From Ascarosepion bandense (lineage: Eukaryota; Mollusca; Cephalopoda; Sepiida; Sepiidae): a stretch of 64,000 bases of DNA. Positions 1 through 10,995 of the stretch are shown piece after piece. Numbering within the stretch: position 1 is the first letter of the stretch; each line of letters begins with the position of its first letter. Location of the stretch: positions 266,001 through 330,000 of the forward strand of contig JBBBDQ010001920.1 of NCBI GenBank assembly GCA_037127315.1, read 5' to 3'. Below the pieces are notes generated by a model, which was not told the origin of the DNA, searched no databases, and saw only the letters and a list, made by a program, of their open reading frames with translations. The translations under genes and the position numbers were made by a program.

Positions 1-56
1 CTCTTGTAGCTATCAGGGAAACAAGTATACGTAATGGAGTTCCACAGGTGGGAAGT
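1..56 (-). mobile_element. LINE family A fragment (outer copy of a nest)
   Basis: This short stretch matches on the minus strand the C-terminal coding part of LINE family A (the FPDGYNLQ and RLWNS region seen in other copies here). It stops abruptly where the poly-T and 3' end of a second LINE-A copy begin. The same older copy seems to resume near 802-886, so it was split by a later insertion. Confidence 0.6.
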
Positions 57-801
57 TTTTTTTTAATCATTTCACCCCAAGCAAGGCAGAAATGCCACTG
101 ATGAGCTGGGGGCTACATAACTGTAAAAAGATTAATTAGAAAAGAGTGAGGAGTACAAACTAGTTAGAAAGGAGCAATAGAAAGCTGCGAATGCAGGTGC
201 GATAACAGATACATAGGTGGAGAGACAGGGAAGGATATACGGGGGTGGGGAGAGAGCTAGAGTTCAGTGGTTAATAGATGAGTATTGACATTGCATTTAA
301 ATTTCTGGAGGTTATAGCCGTCAGGAAAGCAAGAATACGAGAGCGAGTTCCACAGGCGGGAAGTGCGAGAGAAGAAGCTGCAGGAGTAGAATTGTAGTCT
401 GCATTTGGCTAACCTGACTGTGAATGGGTGGGACCCAGTTGCCAGTCTGGTTGCATGAGTAAACACCTGTTGAGGAGGCACCAGTGACTTAAGTTCATCT
501 GAGCAGAAGCCATGAAAGTATTTATAGAACAGACAAAGGGAGGCCACATTTCGACGGTGGGGAAGTTGCTGCAGTCGAGTTGCCAGATCAGTACCTATCA
601 CATTACAGACTCTCCTTTGGAGCCTGTCGAGAACACTGAGGAGAACGGCAGGGGCGCCTGACCATAAATGGCAGCAGTACTCCATGCACGGATGGATGGT
701 TGACTTGTATATATGCAGGATGGATTCAGGCAAAAAAAACATCCTGGATCGGCATAGTGACCCAACCTTCTTAGCAGTAGATTTTGCTATGGAATCAATA
801 T
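57..801 (-). mobile_element. 5'-truncated LINE family A copy (CR1/Jockey-like)
   Basis: Read on the minus strand, a coding remnant (about 801-257) is followed by a roughly 200 bp 3' UTR and a poly-A tail seen as poly-T at 57-64. The hallmark 3' end is the CACCCCAAGCAAGG block at about 71-86, repeated in more than a dozen places in the window. It is severely 5'-truncated, as expected from target-primed reverse transcription. It sits inside an older copy of the same family. Confidence 0.85.
257..801 (-). pseudogene. LINE reverse transcriptase C-terminal fragment
   Basis: About 180 residues are open on the minus strand. The segments YKSTIHPCMEYCCHLWSGAP, RRNVASLCLFYKYFHGFC and SRTSRLWNS belong to the region C-terminal to the reverse transcriptase palm in CR1/Jockey-type non-LTR retrotransposons. 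The catalytic palm (YADD box) and the endonuclease are absent, so this is not an autonomous gene. The extra N-terminal residues up to 844 come from the flanking older LINE copy and are not part of this element. The same protein segment recurs at 4467-4958, 48331-48800 and 63650-64000. The exact LINE clade is not decided from this fragment. Confidence 0.8.
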
Positions 802-886
802 AGTAAGAGAAAAGAAAATGATACAGTAGAAGTGACAGCTGCATTTGGTTATTTTCAATGTAAAAGGGTGGGACCTTGTTGCCAGT
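802..886 (-). mobile_element. LINE family A fragment, continuation of the outer copy
   Basis: After the inserted copy the older LINE-A sequence resumes with a block matching the GAGAGAAGAAGC region and ends in a segment equivalent to GACCTTGTTGCCAGTCTG, just before the poly-T of another insertion at 887. Order and orientation agree with the fragment at 1-56. Confidence 0.55.
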
Positions 887-1420
887 CTGTTTTTTTTTTT
901 AATCATATCACCCCAAGCAAGGCGGTAATGCCACTGATATGCAGGGGGCTACATAAGTGTAAAAAGATTAATTAGAAGAAAGTGAAGAGGAAAACGAACC
1001 AGTTAGAAAGAAGCAAGAGAAGGATGGGAATACAGGTGTGATGACAGTTTCAAAGGTGGAGAGGAAGGAAAGGATATACGGGGTGGGGAAAGAACTAGAG
1101 TCAAGTGGTTAATAGATGAGCATTGACATAGCATTTAAATTCCTCGAGGTTGTAGCTGTCAGGAAAGCAAGAATATGGGAGCGAGTTCCACAGGCAGGAA
1201 GTGTGAGAGAAGAAGCTGCAGGAGTAGAATTGTCGTAAATTGATGCAGAGGGGGCAACAAGCAGTTAAGCTCATCGGAGCAGAAGCCATGAAAATATTTG
1301 CAGAAGAGTCAGAGGTAAGCAACATTCCGTCGGTGAGAAAGTGACTGGAGTCGAGCTGCCAGATCAGGATCAATTACATTGCAGATTCTCTTCTGAATCC
1401 TGTCGTGAACCTCGAGATTA
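887..1420 (-). mobile_element. 5'-truncated LINE family A copy with an internal deletion
   Basis: Poly-T at 889-900 is followed by ATCATATCACCCCAAGCAAG, then the 3' UTR and a minus-strand coding remnant from about 1101. Near 1235-1260 the coding part jumps from the FYSCSFFSHT region directly to the region equivalent to SDEL, losing about 100 bp relative to the copy at 57-801. Beyond about 1420 the match ends. Confidence 0.8.
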
Positions 1421-1429
1421 CACGTAACA

Positions 1430-1734
1430 TTTGAATATTTAAATTTTTACGACTCATTGCTTAAACCTCCTTGATTTCTTCTTCCGCATTTTATATTTTT
1501 TTTATTTCAATTTCAATTTCAATTTTAAATTTTTATCCACATGTAATCATAGACTAGTCAAAATTTTAATCTTGTTATTAAAAAAAGCAGTAACTTAATT
1601 TTATAAGATTTAATTTCCTTGAATATCGAGTGAACTTAAATTCAAATCTATTAAACTGTCAGTTTGAAATATGCATGTATGCATGAAACACCGAGTCGTG
1701 CCATAGACGTAAGATAATATGTATATTTATTAAT
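1430..1734. other. AT-rich spacer without recognised features
   Basis: AT-rich sequence with short A and T runs. I see no coding potential or repeat family here. Confidence 0.5.
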
Positions 1735-1894
1735 ATACCTATATATATATATATACATATATATATATACATGTATAAATATAGATATAGATATAGATAT
1801 ATATAATACAGTTCTATTCAAACATTGAGCACAGTTTTATTAACTTTGAATAATAATACTATACGCAAATGCAATATGTATATTTATTAATATA

Positions 1895-1929
<35 letters not shown>

Positions 1930-2297
1930 CAGTTCTATTCAAACATTGAGCACTGTTTTATTAACTTTGAATAATAATACTATACACAAATGTAATATGT
2001 ATATTTATTAATATATCTATCTATCTATATATATATATATAATACAGTTCTGTTCAAACATTGAGCACTGTTTTATTAACTTTGAATAATGATACTATAC
2101 ACAAATGTAATATGTATATTTATTAATCTATATATCTATCTATCTATCTATCTATATACATATATATATATATATTTTCAACTGAAATTAAAGCAAATAT
2201 ATGACGTTTAGAACGGCTCATGATTAAACATAATAGACATTCATTGTCTCTTATTTAACAGTGTAAGTTTAGAAAATTACTTGCTGCCTCGATATAC

Positions 2298-2338
<41 letters not shown>

Positions 2339-2450
2339 CAGTTCTCTTCAAACATTGAGCACTGTTTTATTAACTTTGAATAATAATCCTATACACAAAT
2401 GTAATATGTATATTTATTAATATATCTATATCTATCTATCTATCTATCTA

Positions 2451-2485
<35 letters not shown>

Positions 2486-2583
2486 CAGTTCTGTTCAAAC
2501 ATTGAGCACTGCTTTATTAACTTTGAATAATAATACTATGCACAAATGTAATATGTATATTTATTAATATATCTATCTATCTA

Positions 2584-2618
<35 letters not shown>

Positions 2619-2706
2619 CAGTTCTGTTCAAACATTGAGCACTGCTTTATTAACTTTGAATAATAATACTATGCACAAATGTAATATGTATATTTATTAA
2701 TATATC

Positions 2707-2748
<42 letters not shown>

Positions 2749-2815
2749 TATATATAATACAGTTCTGTTCAGACATTGAACACTGTTTTATTAACATCTG
2801 AATAATAATACTATA
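1735..2815. repeat. Minisatellite of about 115-146 bp units with embedded TA/GATA microsatellites
   Basis: The start of a unit (AATACAGTTCT) recurs at about 1806, 1926, 2041, 2336, 2482, 2617 and 2756. Each unit has a conserved core of about 80 bp (containing CAAACATTGAGCACTG and TTATTAACTTTGAATAATAA) and a variable TA or TCTA microsatellite. Unit length varies with the microsatellite. A segment at about 2175-2300 is foreign to the unit and shares sequence with 29150-29275 on the other strand. Confidence 0.85.
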
Positions 2816-3400
2816 CATATGTACACCCTCCTCATATGTATATTTATTAATTTATGTCTTTTTATATATATGTATATATTGCTTTTAATATATACAGATT
2901 TTTATATCAAAATTTATATTTATATTGAAAATAGTAATTATTTCCATCTCTAGCAATTTTCCAAATGTAGCTTAGACGTGGCACAAGGCCAAAAAGTATG
3001 GTGCACCCAGTTCGTTTTATTTTACTAAATTGAAACTTTGACCTGACTTGATGTACTTTTGTTAAATCTAAATTGTTAGCAAACTTTTTATCAGTTTTTC
3101 TCACGTTGTCCTAAACGTTAGTGGTTTCAAAATTTAATTTCACATAGAGATGTGAACTTTTCAAATTGAAGATTTTCATTAGTTAGAAAATAATTTCATG
3201 CTGGCTTGCAAATTTTTTTTTAATTTTTTTTTTTTTTGCTTTTCAGGAAAAATCTGTGGGTGCTCTACTTTACAAATATTATAAAACTGAAAAATTGAAA
3301 TATTAAAAAAAACTGTACATATCCGGTTGATATTCAAAGAATTGTTCAACTAATCATATCTTTTATAGTTCCTGATAGTGATTACCAGTTTGGCTTAGAG
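2816..3400. other. AT-rich spacer with one short dispersed motif
   Basis: No gene is supported. The block at about 2955-3010 (GCTTAGACGTGGCACAAGGC and following bases) resembles 23851-23900, which suggests a short dispersed repeat. Confidence 0.4.
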
Positions 3401-3590
3401 CCAAGCAGAAAATGTGGGACTGAGATAGAAACAGCAGGATATTTTATCTGGGAAAACGCACAGAATGGCTTGAACAAAATGAAACGCTGCTAAGAAAGAC
3501 AATAAAGACAATGAGATCAATTGCCCGAAAAATTCTTGGACTGCTAATGACTCATCTCAACATTTGGACTTCTGAATACAGTAAGTCCCC
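3400..3590 (+). pseudogene. Possible LINE C-terminal remnant
   Basis: One frame reads RKCGTEIETAGYFIW. After a one-base shift the next frame stays open as RKTIKTMRSIARKILGLL. A CxxC-like segment followed by a hydrophobic-W-E stretch resembles the region after the reverse transcriptase in some non-LTR elements. The length is short and the identification is tentative. Confidence 0.3.
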
Positions 3591-3861
3591 AGGTTACAAC
3601 AGTCCTGACCTATGATGATTAGTTGTTATGACACAATCTCCATCAATTTATTTTCAACTTCTGCTTTTTGGATCGTAAAGTCAATGCAAATGGCACAACG
3701 GAAGAATTTATTTTTCTTTCTTCCCCGGATTTTTGCTGCTTCTGATTACTGCAAGAAACACAAGATCTTATGCTTTGTCGTCTCATCTACCAAGAACCAA
3801 TGACAACTCTAGTAAGACATATACTAACAGCTTAAAAAATGTTATTTCATTATATGTGTGG

Positions 3862-3936
3862 TAGTAGGGAGATGGTTAAATGTTTATTAAACTGGCCTTG
3901 TGCCAAACATAACCAAACTCCCTACAACTTAATCCC
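3862..3936 (-). repeat. Short dispersed repeat, LTR-end-like
   Basis: The minus strand carries GTAGGGAGTTTGGTTATG, GGCACAAGGCCAGTTTAATA and CTCCCTAC, the same blocks as at 11423-11490 and 11682-11745. It contains an AATAAA hexamer. It may be an LTR end or a tiny terminal-inverted-repeat element (GTAGGGAG...CTCCCTAC). Confidence 0.5.
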
Positions 3937-4459
3937 ACCAGGTTCCCTGACTGAAACCCCATCTTTGGTACATTGTCAAGAATCATGTTCAGGACAGACG
4001 TAGGTAATTGCTATCACAAATTGAATTCTGGGAAGAAATATGAGCTTTTTACAAAGCAATAACTTCTGAAGAAATTCTCAAATGAATTTCTTCTAATGGC
4101 AATTGTCTGCTTGAAGCGTTTAGAGAGAATTACATTATATTAATAGTTATTATCTGCTCAGGAAAGTGGAATCTGAGAAACGAGTTCAAATTTCAAGCTT
4201 GTCAATTTAATTTTCTTTTGCATTAATGCTGTTGGAAAAGATATGAACCCATCTCTTTTCCTAGTCCCCAGCTATGGATTAAATAGCTGCATAAACCCTA
4301 GCTTTGTATAGTAATCAGTCTAACAGAAGCAAAACATTGAATTCAAACCTTTGTAGAAGGTAAATAGAAATGGGTCTTCTTTCTTTCCCAATAATGCATG
4401 GCAATTCACAGTTAATAAAGTAATGGAATCTTTGGAGAGTTATGACCCCCTATATCCTG
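3937..4459 (+). other. Spacer with a possible diverged tRNA-SINE body
   Basis: The segment 4244-4325 (CCCAGCTATGGATTAAATAG and onward) loosely matches the body of the tRNA-derived SINE found at 26193 and 34300. The remainder shows no recognised feature. Confidence 0.3.
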
Positions 4460-5082
4460 AAGGGACATGGCGTCTTTTGTTTTCTTTCCACCTGAATCTA
4501 TCCTACACTTATACAAATCTACCATCCGCCCATGTTTTGAATACTGTTGCCACATCTGGTCAGGTGCCCCTACTATTCTCCTCGGGCTTCTTGACAAAAT
4601 ACAGCGAAAAATCTGTAAAGTGATTGATACCGACTTAGCTGACCGTCTGCAGTCACTCTCTCACCGGCGTGACGTGGCTTCCCTGTGCCTCTTCTATAAA
4701 TACTTTCATGGCTTCTGCTCTGATGAACTTAAATCACTGGTGCCCCCTAGGTGTGAGTTTGCACGAAATACTAGATTGGCAACTAGGTTCCACCCTTTTA
4801 CGGTGAAACCGATGAAATGTAACCTCAATTTCTACTCCAACAGCTTCTTTTCTCGCAGTTCCCGCCTATGGAATTCCCTTCCGCATGCTTGTTTCCCCGA
4901 CGGCTATAACCTACAGGAGTTTAAATGTAAGGTCAATAGACACCTCCTAACACACTAAGCATCCCATTCTCTCCAACTCTCCCCCTATGTACATCCTAAC
5001 TTGTCTATCACCCTGTGTAACCCCCTGTGCTATAGTGACAGTGGAATGCCTTACTTGGGGTGACATGATTAAAAAAAAAATG
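4460..5082 (+). mobile_element. 5'-truncated LINE family A copy
   Basis: A plus-strand copy comprising a coding remnant, a short 3' UTR and the family's typical 3' end (GCCTTACTTGGGGTGACATG followed by about ten A) at 5048-5080. It is in the opposite orientation to the copies at the window edges. Confidence 0.85.
4467..4958 (+). pseudogene. LINE reverse transcriptase C-terminal fragment
   Basis: A 163-residue open segment. YKSTIRPCFEYCCHIWSGAP, RRDVASLCLFYKYFHGFCSD and SRSSRLWNSLP match the minus-strand copy at 257-801 nearly residue for residue. It ends at the natural stop (VNRHLLTH). Start and catalytic core are missing, so it is a dead copy. The intact frame suggests it is fairly young or has been lightly mutated. 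Confidence 0.8.
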
Positions 5083-5435
5083 TAAGTAAATGATATTACT
5101 TCTGTTTTATTACTGGATCTGACTTCTCAGGAATCATTTTGTTTGTCATTTTTTTTAATAAATTATTGTTAAGTTTGTCACTGGCTTTCATTTTTATCCT
5201 TACGTAGCAGAATATTAAAGAATATAAACAACAACCAGTTGTAAGTATAGTGAACAGGATATTTATTTGACCAAATGCTGTGTGCGACTGGTCTCTAAGA
5301 GAATGTCATCCCGAATGCCCCTTGTGGCCTCCCCTCTTCCTCATGTTCCCCTGGCGGCCCCTCTCAGGTTCAAGGGAAGACAAACGGTCTTTCAAAATTC
5401 TGGGATAGACAGTGTTAGGTGTTAACAATATTGAT
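5083..5435. other. Spacer without recognised features
   Basis: Moderately AT-rich. A small GC-richer patch lies at 5310-5370. No coding or repeat match is supported. Confidence 0.4.
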
Positions 5436-5941
5436 TTTTTTAGGTGATTGTATAAAATATGGAAAGGTTTAAAATTATTATTTTATATCTGAACAAAATG
5501 TTCTATTCTTCAGTTTTTCTTAATATTAGCTCTTTTCTTTTTTCTTTCTGTCTTTCTTTCTTTTTTTTTATTTATGTATTTGTATTCATAATCTTATTTT
5601 TACTTTTTTTTCTTCTTAATATTTCCTCAGTTTTTCTTTCTTACCTTCTTTTTAATATTTGCACGGTCTTACTTTCGTTTTTAAGATATTTGCGTTTTTT
5701 CTTTCTTTCTTTTTTCTTTCTTTCTTTCTTTCGTTCTTTCTTTCTAACTTTCATCTTAATATTTTTGCAATCTTACTTTCTATCTTCCCAATATTTTCAT
5801 GGTCTTTCTTTCTTCCTTATATTTTCAAGGTCTTTTATTCTTTCTTCTTGATATTTCTTGCAATCTTTCTTTCATTCTTTTTAATATTTCCGTAATGTTA
5901 TTTTCTTTTTTCTTAATATTTCCAAATTCTTTCTTTCTTTT

Positions 5942-5973
<32 letters not shown>

Positions 5974-6123
5974 TATTTCTTTCTTATTTATGTATTTATA
6001 TTCATAATCTTATTTTTCTTTCTTTTCTTTTTTTTCTTCTTAATATTTCCTCAGTCTTTCTTTCTTACTTTCTTTTTAATATTTGCACGGACTTACTTTC
6101 GTTCTTAAGATATTTGCATTTTT

Positions 6124-6160
<37 letters not shown>

Positions 6161-6535
6161 TTAATATTTTTGCCTTCTTCCTTTCTTTCTTCTCAGTATA
6201 TTCGTGGTCTTTCTTTCTTCCCTATATTTTTGCAGTTTGTTATTCTTTCTTCTTGATATTTCTTGCAATCTTTCTTTCTTCTTAATATTTCCAAATTCTT
6301 TCTTACTTTATAATATTTCTTCTTTGTTTGTTTGTTTGTTTGTTTGTTTCTTTCTTTCTCCCTAAGGTTTCTTCTTTTCTTTCTTCTCAATATTTCCGCA
6401 GTCTTTCTTTCTTCCCTCTTTATATTTTTGCTGCCTTTTATTCTTTCTTCTTCTTATTTCCTGAGTTCTTTCTTTCTTAAGCTTCCAATTTTATTTATTT
6501 TTCAACATTTCTTCAGTTTTTATATCGCTCATTCC
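5436..6535. repeat. Degenerate CTTT pyrimidine tract with AATATTT spacers
   Basis: About 1.1 kb of (CTTT)n interrupted by short words such as TTCTTAATATTTCC and CTTCTTGATATTTC. Blocks at about 5560-5870 and 5980-6290 repeat each other, so the tract has itself been duplicated. Reading frames through it encode only phenylalanine/serine/leucine runs and are not genes. Its left flank (TTAGGTGATTGTATAAAAT at about 5440) matches the right flank of the tract at 12510-13330. Confidence 0.85.
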
Positions 6536-6600
6536 ATAATGAATTAGAGCACTCTGACTATCGGGTATGTATAATGATATTGTATATGCTAAAAAGTCTG

Positions 6601-6690
6601 CCTTCTTCTACTGAACGCCCATAGCCCAGAGGTAGAATCGCTGACTGACGCCAATTCGGTCAGGTTTCAATCCTGGGTAAAAGTAATCGG
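6601..6690 (+). repeat. tRNA-like segment (possible SINE head)
   Basis: TAGCCCAGAGGTAGAATCG fits a polymerase III A box. GGTTTCAATCCTGG about 35 bases later resembles a B box with one substitution. I could not form a convincing full cloverleaf by eye, so this is more likely a SINE head or decayed tRNA than a working tRNA gene. Confidence 0.4.
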
Positions 6691-6747
6691 AGTCTACACG
6701 TACTGTTGAGCTGTGATACAGCAAAACAGATCTGGCTGTGGATGACT

Positions 6748-6748
6748 A

Positions 6749-6791
<43 letters not shown>
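6748..6791. repeat. (TA)n microsatellite
   Basis: About 20 TA dinucleotides interrupted once by GTA. Confidence 0.95.
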
Positions 6792-6794
<3 letters not shown>

Positions 6795-6819
6795 TGCAGT
6801 GTATTGCTCTCAGGGAGGC

Positions 6820-7960
6820 TAGCATAATGTATGTTGATGGAGGGCAGGAAAGATTACTATGGTAGTTAAAGGATAGCAGCTTCATTTTGGAAGCATTAAA
6901 ATTTATGAGCCATTTCTTACCCCAGTCCACCACTGACTGGAAGTTCTTTTCCGAGAACAACAGCAAGGTTTGTTTTGTCAGCATTGGCAGATTACTTAGC
7001 AAGGCAAGAAAGAGTAAATGATGGTGTCGTCAGTGTAGATTCCTATTTGGGATCTGATTACACCAGGGAGATTGTTGATGAAAATCAAAAAAGGTATAGG
7101 ATAGAGCCTTGAGGGACACCCGTATTCGTACGATAGGATCTGGAAACATGTCCGTTCAATACGACCTTCATTACGCAATTCGATTTAATTAAGCAAACAT
7201 TAGAGAGACAGTAGATGTTAAGAAGAGTTTGGAGAGTACAAAGGAGATTCCAGGGGCACATTTCCTTAAGACAATGACTGGGATTCTGTCACCTCTGCTT
7301 GCCTTAAGGGGGACAAGTTTTGAAATTGTTTTTAGAGACCAGCGAGAGGGTAATGTAAACATCACTCAATTGAGTCTCGGTTCTAGTTGGAAAGTGGGGT
7401 GCAAATATTCCAGACAAATAAAGTGAGGAGTTGCAGGAGAATCTGTGAGCAAAGCACTCAGCCTTGTCCGCTGTAGCTGTGAGGACCTCATATTTATTGA
7501 TTAAAGGAGGAATGGCAGGTTTGCTGCAGTTTAGCACACTTTTGCAGAGCCACCACTAGTCTTTGGAGCTGAACATGTGGGCTGCTATATGCTGCTTCAT
7601 TCTGTCAGCAAACAACAGCTTAGCATTGTTAAGGACACTCTTATACTCATTACAAGCAGAGGCAAAAAGGTGCCTATTATGGTCAGCTTCATGGCTCCGA
7701 TAAAGCCGGAATTAGTGATTCTTGTGGGCTATGGTGGTCGAGCAGGCAAGGAAGATCCAGAAGGCGAATGAGCTTTAGGGTGGAACTCCCTGGCTGGGAT
7801 GAAAGCATCGATACCAGCTTTCACTCAGGAGGAAACCTCAGAAGCGCAGTCTTCAACGGCTAGACTAAACACTTTCTTCCAAGTGACATCGCACAGAAAA
7901 TCTTGTAGTGCTTCTCAGTCCGCCCTTTGATAGCAATAATAGATTCTGCTGGCTCAATAT
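6820..7960 (-). pseudogene. LINE reverse transcriptase remnant, upstream and palm region
   Basis: On the minus strand, from high to low coordinates: a linker region between endonuclease and RT (about 7960-7540), a segment with CSKPAIPPLINKYEVLTATA and FAHRFS (7537-7304), a GGDRIPVIVL-like finger motif after a frameshift, then FLIFINNLPGVI and the catalytic box YTDD (7026-7037; usually YADD), followed by FQSVVDWGKKWLINFN and KMKLLSFN. At least three frameshifts and stops separate the pieces. The order is right for a CR1/Jockey-like element and it could be the upstream part of LINE family A, but I see no overlap that proves this. The alanine to threonine change in the catalytic box agrees with decay. 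Confidence 0.75.
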
Positions 7961-7964
7961 TAGT

Positions 7965-8160
7965 ACCTTCTTTCTTTTTTCTTTTTCCTTTCTTTCTTTT
8001 TTTCTTTTTCCTTTCTTTCTTTCTTTTTCCTTTCTTTCTTTCTTTCTTACTTGATATTTACACTTCCATCTTTTTTTTTATTTCTTGACATTTTTACTTT
8101 TTCTTTCTTTCTCAATATTTGTACTTTCTTCTTTATTTCTTTTTTCATTATTTCTTTTAA
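7965..8160. repeat. CTTT-type pyrimidine tract
   Basis: A short relative of the tracts at 5436 and 12510, with (CTTT)n and TTGACATTTTT-like spacers. Confidence 0.8.
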
Positions 8161-9735
8161 ATTGGGACCTTCACTCATTTTCGACAACTAACTTTTAAAC
8201 CGAATTTTTAAAAATAAAAGTTATCTTGAAACATTTATTGAAAGCTAAATGAATAAATTTGCTATTTCCAGTTAGCAAAATACTCTGGTATATTTCAAAC
8301 AGAAATTATATTGATTGGAATCTAAAATTTTTCAATTTTTTTCAATCTTTCAGTTGTTCGGCCATTTTTGAGCAATCGACACATTTGTAAACAAAAGTTT
8401 CTCGCTTTTAAAAATCTTGCAAAAATAGAATAGTCATCTGTTACACATTATTTTTGGAAAATTAACAATTTTAATGTTAATTTAATCTAATTTATACAAG
8501 TATTACTTATTTATAGCATGAAATTTAGAATAAAACTATTCCTTAAATGCAGACTCGATTTTTCTAATCTTTCTACCATATTTGAAATGTGATAACAGCT
8601 TGACAGATGCGAGATAAGGTAAGTGTATGGTGATCACAAGTGACATAGTTGTACAAATTCTTTCCAATAAGGAGAATAATCCTTGAAGCACATGACCTTT
8701 TAATGTACACATAGAAATTAACTTCAAATGCACAAACAAAAAAAAAGAAAAATTATTTTAAAAATACGAAGACACGACAATTAATATTAATCTTTCCAAT
8801 TTTTGATTAGTAAATATAATCTTCACTTAATAAGTTAATAAACTAGCAACAACAAATCTTTGAAGTATTTTTAAAATATGTTTAAAACTTTATGAAGTAT
8901 TATAATTAAAAAAATTAAAACCATTCTTTTAAAATTTCATTATTATTCAAAATTTCTTTTTATTCAGATTATAATAGTCTTAATATATATAACTTATTAA
9001 AGCAATTAAAAGCTTATCAAATTGAATAACGTCATAGTTTTATTGCATTTTTTAGTTTAATATTGGGAGCAGATTTTTGGAAATAAAAGAAAAATGTTTA
9101 AAAAAGTAATAGATGATATATATTTTCCAATGAATCCTGCGTTTGACTAATAAAAACAATTTTCTCAACATAACTTAATTTCTTAAAATTTTATGAATTT
9201 ACATGTGAGGAAGGGTAAAAGATCTAAAAACATTTTTCAAGATTTTTTAAAAATAATGATTTCAAAAATAAATTAATCCATTTCTAAATAAGTCCTGAAA
9301 GTTTTATTAAAATCCAACAATTATTTTCTTTTTGCAAGGATTTCCAAATTAATTTGTCACTGGGGGAAAAAACTGAGTTATGTAATATTATGATTTCCAA
9401 TTGTAAACTCTTGTAATGATTTGGTTATGTGCTAACTAAAATCAAAATTTTTTTACCAAAATTTCGAATGTGTTAGAAGAGATTAAAAATTCAAAAAGGT
9501 AATTGAAAATACTTTAACTTTTCCTTTTAATAATAACATAAACATTTTGATGGAAGAAGTTTGTTTTTATTAAGTTTCGGACCTTTTTTCTTCATACTAT
9601 GCTATTTCTTTGGTGATTTAATGGAGTTACCTACTTTTAAGCATTTCTTTAATTTTACTTTTTATTTTTATTATTTAATACTTTTATATTTATTATCATA
9701 TTTGTAATTTTATATTTAATGATGCCATAATACCC
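8161..9735. other. AT-rich unique-looking DNA, partly homologous to 12.0-12.5 kb
   Basis: No coding region is supported. The segment at about 9090-9240 (AATGAATCCTGCGTTTGACT and onward) is a diverged match of 12340-12480 (AATGAGTTCTGCGTTTAAAT). Both sit close to a CTTT tract, which suggests an old dispersed element carrying the tract. Confidence 0.45.
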
Positions 9736-10210
9736 ATATTCACACACACGCATATGTATAGAGACAGTTGAAGTGTTATTTAGTATTGCTTGATCTGTTC
9801 AGTAGAGGCATCGGCTATGCTTGGAACGGTTGTGGTGAATACGGATTTAAAAGTAACTCACTTCTGCTCACTGTTTACAAATTTTGCAATCCAGTGTGAA
9901 ATCTAATTTTGACCAATAGTTAAAAGGATTGACCTCATACTGAAGGCAAAAAGACGTAGCCAAATTTTGCAATCTAGTGTCAATTATTTTCTAACCAATG
10001 AAAATAAGTGATTTACAAAACTGAGGGAACTGAAAAAAGTCTTTTGCTACAAAACAGAGAAAGAAAGTCGAATCACTCATATGGGAGTGAGATCAGACAT
10101 CGTCAAGATGTAACAAAAGAAATTTCAATCCATTGAAACAGACATGCCTCGACAATATACTTCTCCTTCTTTTTCTTGTGCGCTAGTTTCCTTTATCTCT
10201 TCTTCTTCAG
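9736..10210. other. Spacer without recognised features
   Basis: A short internal repeat (AAATTTTGCAATCCAGTGT at about 9880 and again near 9960) is visible. Nothing else is recognised. Confidence 0.4.
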
Positions 10211-10565
10211 GCTTACGGCCATATCACATTAAATACACCGGTTCTCACTCGATCACCGAAGTTAAGCAACGTTGAACCTGGTGAGTACTTAGATGGGTGA
10301 CTGCTTGGAAATACCAGGTGCTGTAAGCGTTTATGGACGGATGTGCATTGTGGTACAGTGGATATCGACTTGGAAAGAGAAATCGGTGAGCCGAGTTTGA
10401 ATTCCAGTTGAATACCCTGCATTTACTTAAGCACTGGTACCCTTGGGAAAGGTATTAATCTGTCCCTTCCCTCCAGTTATGGGTTAAATAACAGGGTAGG
10501 ACTTGGGAACCCTGCCCTTAAAAACAAATCCCAATGAATCTTGCAAACAAAAAAATAAAACAAAT
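10211..10565 (+). mobile_element. Chimeric SINE: 5S rRNA head, tRNA-like middle, unique tail
   Basis: Bases 10211-10328 are a 118 nt 5S rRNA-like sequence: it starts GCTTACGGCCATATCAC, has GATCACCGAAGTTAAGCAAC, then TACTTAGATGGGTGACTGC, and closes with TGCTGTAAGC. These cover the internal polymerase III control region of 5S genes. A tRNA-like part follows, with A-box-like TGGTACAGTGGATATCG (10351) and B-box-like GAGTTTGAATTCC (10393). A body shared with the tRNA-only SINE (TTATGGGTTAAATAACAGGG) and an A-rich tail end near 10560. Three more copies lie at 31650, 47528 and 62128, always with the same junction order. AmnSINE1 of vertebrates is a known precedent for a 5S plus tRNA SINE; whether this family is related to it is not known from sequence reading alone. 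Confidence 0.85.
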
Positions 10566-10995
10566 AAACTAAATAAAACAAATCAAAATGATTTTCAGCA
10601 TTAAATGACCTAATGAAGGTTGATATGCTGGTTAAATGAACCAACCAACCAACTAAACAATCTTCTTCTTCATCCTCACCATTCTTGCCGTCAACAAAGG
10701 AGAAGACAACAACAACAGCAACAATAAGGCATTTCAACTGACTCCTAAAAATTAACGTCAATAAGTCCAATTTGTCTTTATTGCCATACCTTCCTTTACA
10801 CTTTCTCCCTGGCCATAAAAAGAAAGAAAGATAGATAGACTATGTCAATCCTTGCATTCACACATTCACTACCTACAACTAAGACAATGGATTCACTTAA
10901 CTCCGTACTACATTTTCTCTTTGAACATTTAATAATTTCACTTTCTACAAATTGATGTTACTCTGTTCCGTCAATAAATTTCCATTTAAACATAC
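10566..10995. other. Spacer without recognised features
   Basis: AT-rich. Contains a short AACCAACCAACC run and a GATAGATA run. No gene supported. Confidence 0.4.

Noticed and set aside
6601..6690. A functional tRNA gene
   Set aside because: A- and B-box-like words are present but I could not pair an acceptor stem or find a clear anticodon arm.
10211..10328. A functional 5S rRNA gene
   Set aside because: The 5S-like sequence carries substitutions, continues directly into tRNA-like SINE sequence without a T-run terminator, and recurs in the same chimeric arrangement at three other loci.
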